From contig JAOMCN010000001.1 of NCBI GenBank assembly GCA_028345065.1, positions 85,605 through 130,345 on the forward strand: a stretch of DNA of 44,741 bases, in the 5' to 3' direction. Each line of letters begins with the position of its first letter. Within the stretch, counting starts at the first letter, position 1. Origin of the DNA: Rhodospirillales bacterium. GTDB lineage: Bacteria > Pseudomonadota > Alphaproteobacteria > Rhodospirillales > UBA2165. The notes under the pieces were generated by a model. It worked only from the letters and a program-made list of their open reading frames with translations. It did no database searches and was not told the origin of the DNA. The position numbers and the translations under genes were made by a program. Of this stretch, positions 25,454-33,586 are shown one piece after another.

Positions 25454-26188
25454 TTGGAGTCTACCGTCGTCATCATGCAGGCGCGAATGAGTTCTACTCG
25501 CTTACCCGGCAAGATTGCCCTGCCCCTCGCCGGCGAACCTATGCTCCAGCGTGTTGTGGAGCGGGCCCAAGCGATCCCGGGAGTCGATTGTGTCTGTGTC
25601 GCCGCACCTGAGGGTGTTGTCCACGATCCAATTGTCGACATGCTGGAACCTTTCAAGGATGTCGTTGTGGTGCGTGGACCGGAATATGATGTTTTACGTC
25701 GATATGCACTGGCGGCCGACGCGACCGACGCGACAACTGTTATTCGCATCACATCGGATTGTCCGTTGATTGACCCGCAAGTGAGCGGGGCTGTTCTCGC
25801 ACTAGCGAACTCGACCGGTTCGTCGTTCGCCCGCACTGCGCTAGACAGCGGTTATCCGCACGGATACGACACTGAAATTTTTTCGGCAGAACTCTTGCGG
25901 ATAGCCGACCGCGACGCGACGGACCCTTATGATCGAGAGCACGTTTCGCCATATTTGTGGGCGCGCTCAGAGGAATATCCCGCGGTCTTCCTAGATCGTC
26001 GGCCTGATCGCCGGTTCTGGCGAGTTACCGTAGACACGCCCGAAGATTACGCTCGGGTAAGTAGAATTTATGACCGACTGCATCCTCAAAACCCACTATT
26101 CGGTATAAAAGAGCTTGAAGCATTATGCACGGCCGAACCAGAATACCTTACGGACCTCGGCGGCGAGACCGAGGCGGAAACCTATTGA
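25454..26188 (+). CDS. SpsF/KdsB-like cytidylyltransferase
   Basis: A 244-residue nucleotidyltransferase of the SpsF (COG1861) type, related to CMP-KDO synthetases. Evidence: VIMQARMSSTRLPGKIALPL at the N-terminus (CTP loop), RITSDCPLIDPQV (metal-binding Asp) and YDREHVSPYLW with RVTVDTPEDY at the end. It is the only nucleotidyltransferase in the GC-rich cassette. The usual PseF/NeuA start IPARGGSK is absent, so CMP activation of the nonulosonic acid would have to be done by this unusual type. It starts at TTG 25454, two bases after the deacetylase stop; ATG 25475 is an alternative. Confidence 0.83.
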   Translation: MESTVVIMQARMSSTRLPGKIALPLAGEPMLQRVVERAQAIPGVDCVCVAAPEGVVHDPIVDMLEPFKDVVVVRGPEYDVLRRYALAADATDATTVIRITSDCPLIDPQVSGAVLALANSTGSSFARTALDSGYPHGYDTEIFSAELLRIADRDATDPYDREHVSPYLWARSEEYPAVFLDRRPDRRFWRVTVDTPEDYARVSRIYDRLHPQNPLFGIKELEALCTAEPEYLTDLGGETEAETY

Positions 26189-26212
26189 GCCCGTTTACGA
26201 AGAAAATTTTTT

Positions 26213-26634
26213 ATGAAATACCGGGTCCTGATCTCCGCACCTTATTTTCTTCCAGTTGTGGACGAATACCGCAAGTATTTTGTCGACCACGATATCGAGC
26301 CGATGTCGAAGAAAGGCTCGAGGAAGACGAACTGGTTGAGGTGCTGAGCGACATAGATGGCGTAATCTATGGTGATGACAGATTCACTGATCATGCCATG
26401 GCGTCGGCCCCGAGACTAAAAGTCATTTCGAAATGGGGTGCCGGTATTGATTCTATCGACCGGGCAGCGGCTGCCAGTCGGCACATCCGGATCTGCCGGA
26501 TTTCCAATGCGTTCACTGAACCGGTAGCCAATACGGTGCCTGGAGTTCTGAGAAAATTAGCGCCTCACACGCTTTGTTCCATAGCGCGGGATTTGAGCCG
26601 GAACGAGATGAATGGTACGTCTCAAATCAAATAA
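26213..26634 (+). pseudogene. Truncated, frameshifted D-2-hydroxyacid dehydrogenase
   Basis: Starts at ATG 26213 as KYRVLISAPYFLPVVDEYRK, the opening of phosphoglycerate-dehydrogenase-like enzymes often found in glycan loci. Near 26295-26310 the frame must shift (one base lost) to continue as VEERLEEDELVEVLSDIDG, VIYGDDRFTDHAMASAPRLK and KWGAGIDSID. Homology fades after NAFTEPVANTV (about 26545), before the NAD-binding fold, so roughly two thirds of the usual 310 residues are gone. It marks the right end of the GC-rich cassette. A second reading frame takes over across the junction (see the repeat entries). Confidence 0.75.
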
Positions 26635-26659
26635 GGGGTTAAGGGATATAATGAAGAAA
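26565..26659 (+). repeat. Direct repeat copy A: 3' gene end plus start codon
   Basis: Aligns without gaps to 26796-26890 (offset 231 bp); over the best 60 bases about 78 percent are identical. In one frame (stop 26640-26642) it encodes ALFHSAGFEPERDEWYVS and ends NQIRG; an ATG follows 11 bp after the stop position. Differences between the two copies are mainly conservative in this frame (Ala/Val, His/Tyr, Ser/Asn, Asp/Asn), which argues that it was once coding. The GF segment near a C-terminus is reminiscent of GNAT acetyltransferases. Copy A is joined to the dehydrogenase fragment. Confidence 0.6.
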
Positions 26660-26795
26660 ATTGATTTTATGTGCTAGTTTTGCTGAACTTTGTAAGTAGC
26701 TGAAATCTAAAAGTTTGTCACCATTGTTGGTCACCGTGTCGCCGTACGTCATAGTGGAAATAAGACTACCTGGGCTTAGATTTCTAAAAAAAGTC

Positions 26796-26890
26796 TCCTA
26801 AGTGCTGTTGTATAACGTGGGCTTTGGGTCCGAACGAAACGAATAGTATGTCTCAAATATAGCAAGAGGTTGAGCAATAGAATGAAAAAA
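26796..26890 (+). repeat. Direct repeat copy B, running into the epimerase start
   Basis: Second copy of the 95 bp unit. In the same frame it reads LLYNVGFGSERNE, a stop in place of Trp, YVSNIARG and a stop at 26871-26873, then the ATG of the intact epimerase gene at 26882. The distance from stop to ATG is identical in both copies, so the ancestral order was probably this lost gene followed directly by the epimerase. Within the 137 bp between copies lies a 9-bp inverted repeat GAAATCTAA/TTAGATTTC (26702-26710 and 26776-26784). Confidence 0.6.
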
Positions 26891-27775
26891 GTGACAGTAA
26901 TTGGTGGCAGCGGATTTTTGGGTAGTTATATAGCCGACGAGCTCACTAAACGAGGGTATGATGTTTTGGTGGCTGATATCAAATACTCAAATTATCTTAA
27001 GGATCCACAAAGGTTTCTTCTTTGCGATATCACAGACCCCTCAAGTTTGGAGGCGATAGTAGACGGGTCGAGTGTTGTATACAATTTTGCGGGACTTGCT
27101 GATATGGATGAGTCACACGAGTTGCCGCGGGAGACTATTGAACAAAATGTGATAGGCACCCTTAATGTTCTTGAGACCTGCAAAGACGCAGGCTTAGAGC
27201 GATTTGTTTACGCAAGCAGCGCCTATGCCCTTAGCAATAAAGGCGGTATTTACGGTATTAGTAAGTTGGCGTCTGAGAAAATCGTTGAAGAATACTCGAG
27301 GCGTTACGGTGTTCCGTTTACCATAATTCGTTATGGATCACTTTACGGAGAACGAGCCGGTGAGGATAATGGCGTTTATAAAATTCTAAAAGACGCTCTC
27401 ACTACTCAGATGATCCATCATTATGGAGATGGAGAAGAAGTGCGCGAATACATTCACGCAAGTGATGCCGCTGCACTCTCCGTCGACATATTAGAAGATG
27501 ATAAATTCGTGAACCAACACACAATTTTGACAGGTGTTGAGCGCATGCGTCAAAAAGACTTGTTGCGGATGATTCAAGAAGTAATGAATTGCGAAATAGA
27601 AGTTACCTACTCTGAAATAAAACGAGCTGCACACTACGAGGTCACCCCTTATTCCTATCATCCCAATACTGCTCGCAAGTTGGTTTCCAATTCTTTCATA
27701 GATCTGGGTCAGGGTTTGGTTTCGTGTATTAACCATATCGACAATGAGTTGCATAAGAAATTAGATGAAACATGA
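26882..27775 (+). CDS. NAD-dependent epimerase/dehydratase family protein
   Basis: Extended short-chain dehydrogenase of 297 aa acting on a nucleotide sugar. VTVIGGSGFLGSYIAD binds NAD, then YNFAGLADMDESHELP, YASSAYALSNKGG and YGISKLASEK (Tyr-X3-Lys near residue 125), and RYGSLYGERAGEDNGV. ATG 26882 is preferred to the TTG at 26870 because that stretch belongs to the upstream repeat. GC drops sharply relative to the cassette before it. It probably starts a new transcription unit or continues a pre-existing low-GC glycan operon; the sugar is not identifiable. Confidence 0.87.
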   Translation: MKKVTVIGGSGFLGSYIADELTKRGYDVLVADIKYSNYLKDPQRFLLCDITDPSSLEAIVDGSSVVYNFAGLADMDESHELPRETIEQNVIGTLNVLETCKDAGLERFVYASSAYALSNKGGIYGISKLASEKIVEEYSRRYGVPFTIIRYGSLYGERAGEDNGVYKILKDALTTQMIHHYGDGEEVREYIHASDAAALSVDILEDDKFVNQHTILTGVERMRQKDLLRMIQEVMNCEIEVTYSEIKRAAHYEVTPYSYHPNTARKLVSNSFIDLGQGLVSCINHIDNELHKKLDET

Positions 27776-27805
27776 TTTGCTCACACAAAATTTCGAAAAT
27801 TATAA

Positions 27806-28894
27806 ATGTCTGAATCACTAAAGGTAGCTATCATTGGAGGTGGGCGCGTCGCTATGCATCATTGTAGGATGATGGAACAATTGACGGAAGTGAATGTTGC
27901 GGCGATTTCAGACTTACGCGAAGAACGTGGTGATCCCTTGGCCAAGAAATACGGGGTACCATATTTTGATAATTACCATCAAATGCTTTCGGAAGTTCCA
28001 GATGTTGATATTGTTACGATTGCAACACCATCTGGCATGCATTTTGAGCATGCTAAAGACATTATCAGCATTTATGAAAAACACATTGTTGTCGAAAAGC
28101 CAACGTTTATGCGACCCGAACAAATGCGGGAGATTTATACGTTGGCAGAGGAGAAAGGTTGCAAAATATTTCCAGTTTACCAAAACCGATATAATAAAGC
28201 CGTTCGTTTTGTTCGTCAGGCAATTGACCAAATGGAGCTCGGGAATATTCGCATGGCTAGTGCGCGAGTTCGTTGGTGTCGTCCACAGCGATACTATGAC
28301 CGCGATGCTTGGCGAGGCACATGGTCCCACGACGGCGGAGCATTGACAAATCAGGGAGTCCACTATCTGGATATACTCCGTTATCTAGGTGGGGAAATTC
28401 TGCGCGTAAACGCTATTACCGCCACCCAGGGGGTGGAAGTTGAAGTAGAAGATACTGCCGCTGCAATATTTGAATTCCGGGCGGGTGGCTTAGGTGTAAT
28501 TGAAATAACCACCGCGGCACGGCCCGATGATTTTGAGGCTTCTGTCTCTATAGTTGGCTCTAAGGGGCTGGCGGTCATATCTGGGGAGGCAACTAATATT
28601 TTGACTACATTTTCACCGGACCCAGAAAAATGTGAGATCAATAGCGAAAAATTTGAAATGGTCTATGGCTTTGGTCATCGGGAAATGTACGGTGATATTG
28701 CCGGTGTTCTCAACAACCAAAATAAGCCACCGGTTTCTTTCGAGGATGGTATGGGTACGCTAACCTTACTGCATGGGATCTATCGGTCGGCAGAGCTTGG
28801 GAATTGGGTTGACCTTTCGGAGAATAATCAATCTGTTCGTTTAGGCCGCCCGGACGACAATATTTCCGCCCTCTACCATACTCCCGCACCATAA
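27806..28894 (+). CDS. Gfo/Idh/MocA family oxidoreductase
   Basis: A 362-residue NAD(P)-dependent sugar oxidoreductase. N-terminal Rossmann motif AIIGGGRVAMHHCRMM, then ATPSGMHFEHA, VVEKPTFMRPEQM with the conserved Glu-Lys-Pro near residue 98, and WSHDGGALTNQGVHYLDIL (active-site His region near 190). The C-terminal fold GVIEITTAARPDDFEASV fits the family. It is 30 bp after the epimerase gene, so probably co-transcribed. Members in O-antigen loci oxidise C3 of a UDP-sugar uronate before amination. Confidence 0.88.
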   Translation: MSESLKVAIIGGGRVAMHHCRMMEQLTEVNVAAISDLREERGDPLAKKYGVPYFDNYHQMLSEVPDVDIVTIATPSGMHFEHAKDIISIYEKHIVVEKPTFMRPEQMREIYTLAEEKGCKIFPVYQNRYNKAVRFVRQAIDQMELGNIRMASARVRWCRPQRYYDRDAWRGTWSHDGGALTNQGVHYLDILRYLGGEILRVNAITATQGVEVEVEDTAAAIFEFRAGGLGVIEITTAARPDDFEASVSIVGSKGLAVISGEATNILTTFSPDPEKCEINSEKFEMVYGFGHREMYGDIAGVLNNQNKPPVSFEDGMGTLTLLHGIYRSAELGNWVDLSENNQSVRLGRPDDNISALYHTPAP

Positions 28895-29053
28895 GAGTGA
28901 TGTTATAACCAAAGGTGCTGATGAAATTAAAGAGTGTCTGTCATTTTAACTCACAACGCTATAAATCAGAACAAAGCCGTGGATTCCCGCAAGTGATATT
29001 CGTCGAGCTTTTTTTTTCTTTCGACTTAGGTTATATGAACGAGGATCACCCAT

Positions 29054-29590
29054 ATGAGTAGAGATACTTTCGTACTGTGGTTAATGGGTCCTACATCTGC
29101 CGGTAAAACTACTACGGGTAAGCTTTTTGCTGATAAGATGAGAGAAGAAAGTATCCCGACTATTCATTATGACGGCGACGAAATAAGAGCATTTTTTGGT
29201 AAAGATTTTGGTTTTAGAAAAGAAGATCGCCTTCGCGCGGTATCTGTTTGTGCCCATTTGGCAAATAAGGCATCTGACGCTGGGCTTAATGTCGTAATTT
29301 CGGCGCTAACTGCAAATGAAGATGCAAGAGAGTATATTAGAAAAAACGTCCCAAACCTTGTTCTCACCTATCTAAGCTGTCCTATCGATATTTGCATTAA
29401 ACGTGATTCTCGCGGCCTATACAGAAAAGCTCGTGAGGGAAAAATTAACAGCAACACTCTTGTAGGTTTGGATAGTCCCTATCCACCGCCAAATAATCCC
29501 AATATTGTAATTGATACCTCAAAACATATTCCCGAGGAAAGCATTGCAATAATTAGAAACTGGCTTCGAAATAAGGAGTTCGTAATTTGA
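29054..29590 (+). CDS. Adenylylsulfate kinase-like protein
   Basis: A 178-residue P-loop kinase closely resembling APS kinase (CysC), which phosphorylates APS to the sulfate donor PAPS. Seen: Walker A GPTSAGKTTTGKLF, IHYDGDEIR, FGFRKEDRLRAV, NVVISALTANEDAREYI, IKRDSRGLYRKAREG and LVGLDSPYPPP. The P-loop differs from the usual GLSGSGKST, and several glycan-locus homologues are only assumed to act on APS. The sulfotransferase gene 49 bp downstream supports PAPS production. No ATP sulfurylase is in the window. GAGG precedes ATG 29054. Confidence 0.83.
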   Translation: MSRDTFVLWLMGPTSAGKTTTGKLFADKMREESIPTIHYDGDEIRAFFGKDFGFRKEDRLRAVSVCAHLANKASDAGLNVVISALTANEDAREYIRKNVPNLVLTYLSCPIDICIKRDSRGLYRKAREGKINSNTLVGLDSPYPPPNNPNIVIDTSKHIPEESIAIIRNWLRNKEFVI

Positions 29591-29639
29591 TGATCTCGGA
29601 CACGTATTTTCTTATTAAGTACCTTAAATTTTGAAGTAA

Positions 29640-30833
29640 ATGACAGTTAATTACCACTCGATATGGAACAAGGTAGAAAACCTACCTTGGTGTACTCTGG
29701 TGGCCTCGGGGAGAACGGGAAGTGATGCTTTTCAAAGCCAACTTGATTCGCATCCAGATGTGTTTTTAATTCCAGGCGCGATCTACCTACATTCTTTTTG
29801 GAAGGGTTCTGACACCGCTAATATTAAGGGTGACTTAAATCCTGAGGATATAGTGGACGAGTTTATAGGACACCATATTCATAAACTTAAAACAGTCTAT
29901 GATGTTTTCGAACGAAGAGACGTTCTTGGAGAAAATATGGATCAGTCTATTGATTTATCTGTTCCTGTTTTTCGTCAACATCTTGTGGGCCTACTGTCAG
30001 TAAAACCATTAAATACCCGTTACTTTTCGCAAGCTGTGTACGTTGCTTACGCGCTTGCTGCTAACCAGAATATAAATGTTAAAAAGCTTTTTTTTGACCA
30101 TATTCATCATATTAAAAAAGTTCCGGATATTATTAACGATTTTCCCAATTGCAAAATAATTTGTATGACCAGAGATCCTCGTGCTGCCTATGTCTCTGGA
30201 GTAGAAAATTGGCGTCGACATCAGACCCCGGCACACAACCCTTCTTATCCGTTATACATCCTAAAACGGATTATTGACGAGCCGCAGCCGTTAGGCGACT
30301 ACGGTAAATATTTCCGGATGATACGCCTTGAGGATCTTAGTGACGAAGGCGTTATGAAGGAAGTTTGTAAATGGTTGGGTATATCCTTTAGAGAAGAGGT
30401 AATGAAATCCACTTGGAATGGCTTGCGTTGGTGGGGTGATAGCTTGTCAAATATAAAACTTGAAAAGAGTATGACAGAACAAGAATTTGCTAAAACAATT
30501 CGCTCTAATCAATGGGAGGAGAAGTTGAATGTTATAGATAAATTTGTGTTAAATTATCTTCTTTACGATAGGCTTAGGCAATGTAGTTATCCGTGTAAAA
30601 ATAAAACGGGTATAGTGGTGTTTTGCATTGTAGTTGCAGCCATTTTTGTTCCCACAAAATATGAGCTTCAGGATCTTTCACCGGGAAATCTCGCTAAACA
30701 ATTGGTAAAGCAAAACTTTCGATGGTTATTAAGTTTGCCGTACCATTATATGCGGCGTGTCCAATACTATTTTCGGCTACTTTTGCGTCGGGTTAGGGGT
30801 AGTTATTTTGTACTACCGCTAATAGAAAAATAA
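29640..30833 (+). CDS. Sulfotransferase family protein
   Basis: A 397-residue protein with the PAPS-binding motifs of sulfotransferases: VASGRTGSDAFQSQLDSHP at residues 21-39 (5'-phosphosulfate loop) and ICMTRDPRAAYVSGVENWR near 180 (3'-phosphate loop). KWLGISFREEVMKSTWNG follows as in the family core. A hydrophobic stretch IVVFCIVVAAIFV near residue 325 is followed by a basic C-terminus, suggesting attachment to the membrane. It follows the APS-kinase-like gene, so together they would sulfate a surface glycan. Confidence 0.82.
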   Translation: MTVNYHSIWNKVENLPWCTLVASGRTGSDAFQSQLDSHPDVFLIPGAIYLHSFWKGSDTANIKGDLNPEDIVDEFIGHHIHKLKTVYDVFERRDVLGENMDQSIDLSVPVFRQHLVGLLSVKPLNTRYFSQAVYVAYALAANQNINVKKLFFDHIHHIKKVPDIINDFPNCKIICMTRDPRAAYVSGVENWRRHQTPAHNPSYPLYILKRIIDEPQPLGDYGKYFRMIRLEDLSDEGVMKEVCKWLGISFREEVMKSTWNGLRWWGDSLSNIKLEKSMTEQEFAKTIRSNQWEEKLNVIDKFVLNYLLYDRLRQCSYPCKNKTGIVVFCIVVAAIFVPTKYELQDLSPGNLAKQLVKQNFRWLLSLPYHYMRRVQYYFRLLLRRVRGSYFVLPLIEK

Positions 30834-30862
30834 GACTATAGCCCGTTCATTAACCTAATAAT

Positions 30863-32668
30863 ATGAATTCTATAGTAAAAAAAATAGCGGCGTTCTTGGA
30901 CGGGCCTTCCCGTTTCCACATATTAATGCTTTTAATTCCAATGCTTGGGGTAGCCGTTTTAGAAATGGCTAGTATTGCCATGATTATACCCCTAGTGAAC
31001 GAGCTTACGAACCAAAATGGAACAGGGCCAACGTTCGTTTATCTCGATTGGTTGTTTTCTGGAATACCTTTTGAGCGACGCCTATATTTCGTCGTTTCCC
31101 TGTTTTCAACCATTTTTGTAATCAAAAATATTGCCCTGTTTCTGTTGATATTGGTTATAAATAAGACCCTCCAGAGAAAACTCGCAATTTTTAATCAAAG
31201 AATGTTTGCCGCCTATCTGCATCAACCGTTGTCTTTCCATTTAAAACAAAACAGCGCAGAAATTATTCGTAATTTGCACACTAGTTCAGCACGTGCCTTT
31301 GAAAGTGTTCGCGTCATTTTGATGCTTGTGCTGGAATTCATGCTAGTTGTCGTTGCTCTAGTATTACTTTTAATAGTTGAACCTTTATTTACACTGATCG
31401 CTGCTGCAGGCCTGCTTTCATTTGGGCTATTATTCTATCGAATTGCAGGGCCAAAATTTCAGCGTTGGGGACAGGACGCTCAGACTATCGAAGGGCAGAT
31501 GATAAAGATTATAAGCGAATCGTTAGGCAGTATTCGGGATATTAAACTTCTTAATATCCAAAAGTACATGGAAGGTTTATTTGCTTTACAAACAAATAAC
31601 CTAGCTAAAAATCTTAGTCGAGTATCCACATCTCAGCATATACCACGATTATCAGTCGAAACATTGGTGATATTGGGGTTTGCAGGTGTAGTTGTTGGCC
31701 TGATGATCGTCAAAGGATCATTTGATGAGGCTGTCGCTTCTCTAGGATTATTCGCCATGGCTTCGCTTAGATTAATGCCTTCTATGAACCGAATTCTAAA
31801 CAGCATGGCTGACTTAAAAAACCGACTAGCATCCGTTGACCTGTTGTACGATGATTTGAAAAATGCCCGTAACAACCAAAAACAAAATTATGCTGATTCT
31901 CTCGTAAAGGACTTACCTTTTGTTAAAGAAATTCGAATGGACAACTTGACTTTTTCATATTCAAAAATAGATGTGGCGGCTATCACAAACGTTAGCTTAT
32001 GTATTAAGTGTGGTTGTTCAATAGGAATTGTTGGACCATCTGGTGCAGGAAAGTCAACGTTGTTAGACTTACTTTTGGGCATGTTGGAGCCGCAAGAAGG
32101 CCAAATTACAGTCGATGGAATTAACATTAAAAATAATTTAGGTTCTTGGCGAAAACACTTAGGTTATGTCCCTCAGAATGTGTTTTTAGTAGATGAACCT
32201 CTTCGCCAAAATATTGCTTTCGGCGTCATTGAAGAAAGAATTGACGAACGACGAATTGCGGTGGCTGTTAAACTGTCTAATCTAACTTCTGTGGTAGAAA
32301 AACTTGAAAACGGTCTTGAGACACGTTTGGGGCAAGGAGGTAGCCGTTTATCTGGAGGTCAACGTCAGCGGGTTGCGATTGCACGGGCCCTATATAGGGA
32401 TCCAAAAGTATTGATTTTTGATGAGGCAACATCCTCCCTTGATGTTGAAACCGAAAGGGAAGTAACGGCAGCAATCGACAGATTGAAAGGGGAAAAAACA
32501 ATTATTATTATTTCCCATAAATTAAGCATAGTCGGTAGATGCAATGAGGTTGTCTTCATGGAAGATGGGAAGATTGTAGATATCGGTTCCTTAGACAATT
32601 TGATTACTAACAATCTTCGTTTCCAGGAATTTGCCCATGGCGAAGGCGCCCTTTTTCTAGAAGAATAA
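30863..32668 (+). CDS. ABC transporter, PglK/MsbA-like lipid flippase
   Basis: A 601-residue half-transporter: a membrane domain with about six hydrophobic segments (for example FHILMLLIPMLGVAVLEM, MLVLEFMLVVVALVLLLIV) followed by an ATPase domain. Walker A GPSGAGKSTLLDLLLG is near residue 391, the signature LSGGQRQRVAIARAL near 496 and Walker B LIFDEATSSLD near 516. It is likely to flip a lipid-linked saccharide across the inner membrane, as PglK does. No Wzx or Wzy-like polytopic protein occurs in the window, so this may be the export route of the locus. Confidence 0.88.
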   Translation: MNSIVKKIAAFLDGPSRFHILMLLIPMLGVAVLEMASIAMIIPLVNELTNQNGTGPTFVYLDWLFSGIPFERRLYFVVSLFSTIFVIKNIALFLLILVINKTLQRKLAIFNQRMFAAYLHQPLSFHLKQNSAEIIRNLHTSSARAFESVRVILMLVLEFMLVVVALVLLLIVEPLFTLIAAAGLLSFGLLFYRIAGPKFQRWGQDAQTIEGQMIKIISESLGSIRDIKLLNIQKYMEGLFALQTNNLAKNLSRVSTSQHIPRLSVETLVILGFAGVVVGLMIVKGSFDEAVASLGLFAMASLRLMPSMNRILNSMADLKNRLASVDLLYDDLKNARNNQKQNYADSLVKDLPFVKEIRMDNLTFSYSKIDVAAITNVSLCIKCGCSIGIVGPSGAGKSTLLDLLLGMLEPQEGQITVDGINIKNNLGSWRKHLGYVPQNVFLVDEPLRQNIAFGVIEERIDERRIAVAVKLSNLTSVVEKLENGLETRLGQGGSRLSGGQRQRVAIARALYRDPKVLIFDEATSSLDVETEREVTAAIDRLKGEKTIIIISHKLSIVGRCNEVVFMEDGKIVDIGSLDNLITNNLRFQEFAHGEGALFLEE

Positions 32669-32694
32669 ACAATATATTCTTGAAACTTTGAATC

Positions 32695-33504
32695 ATGAAA
32701 CTTGCTGCCTCCAATATAGCTCTTCCCGCGTATGAGCATGGAAAAGAATTAGAGCAACTAAGACAGATAGGTTTGGAAGGCATTGAAATTGCACCTAGCC
32801 GTGTTTGGCGAGATACTTGGGGAGGCCTATCTGGTGCTGATGTCGAGTTATACAAACGCGAGATAGAGTCTGCTGGTTTAAAAGCGGTTGGACTACACTC
32901 ACTATTTTTTGATCAACCTGATCTTGGGATATTTTGTAATGATAAGTTTCAGCAGAAAACCCTAAAGTTTATGGTTTACCTCTCTGAGGTATGCCGGGAC
33001 CTAGGTGGAAAAACTTTGATTTACGGTGGTGGACGCCAACGCGGCCAAATCCCGGAAAAGGATGCATATCATCGCGCTATTGATTTTTGTGGAACATTAT
33101 GTGATCGGATTAAAGCGCACGGTACATGCTATTGCTTTGAACCTCTTGGTGCGAACAAAACAGATTTTATCAATACCATAGAAGACTCACTTCGAATTGT
33201 TCGAGCGGTCAATAGCAAATCACTTCGAGTACAGTTGGATGCAGAAGCTTTGGCTTATAATAACGAAATATCCGAACAAAACTTTTTGATTGCTCAACCT
33301 TACCTAGTCCATGTTCATGCAAACGAACCGGGGTTTCAAATATTAGGAAGTACCGGCCAGGTCGATCATGCTGCGATAGGACGTTACCTTCGCGCAATAA
33401 ATTACGACGGCTTTGTTTCAATTGAACAAAAGATGATAGGTATAAACAATCCGATTAAGGCGCTGACAAAAAGTGTTGCCGTTCTTTCAGAGTGTTACGT
33501 TTAG
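32695..33504 (+). CDS. Sugar phosphate isomerase/epimerase (TIM barrel, AP-endonuclease 2 fold)
   Basis: A 269-residue member of the xylose-isomerase-like TIM barrel family. It opens LAASNIALPAYEHGKELEQL with IGLEGIEIAPSRVW; later CFEPLGANKTDF (metal-binding Glu), QLDAEALAY, VHANEPGFQI and VSIEQKMIG. These residues (Glu, Asp, His, Glu) match the usual metal-binding positions. It begins 27 bp after the ABC transporter and precedes an SDR; substrate unknown, probably a ketose or keto-acid intermediate of the locus. Confidence 0.8.
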   Translation: MKLAASNIALPAYEHGKELEQLRQIGLEGIEIAPSRVWRDTWGGLSGADVELYKREIESAGLKAVGLHSLFFDQPDLGIFCNDKFQQKTLKFMVYLSEVCRDLGGKTLIYGGGRQRGQIPEKDAYHRAIDFCGTLCDRIKAHGTCYCFEPLGANKTDFINTIEDSLRIVRAVNSKSLRVQLDAEALAYNNEISEQNFLIAQPYLVHVHANEPGFQILGSTGQVDHAAIGRYLRAINYDGFVSIEQKMIGINNPIKALTKSVAVLSECYV

Positions 33505-33586
33505 AAAAATTATTTCGAAATCAATTGTTGATATTATTTAGATCGTAAAATGTTTGAAGAACCAATAATTTGAGAGATTAAGGTCA

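Noticed and set aside
26125-26634. 169-codon frame starting at 26125
   Set aside because: Its first 60 codons are an out-of-frame read of the cytidylyltransferase and the true dehydrogenase start; only the later part is homologous, so it is described as a frameshifted pseudogene from 26213.
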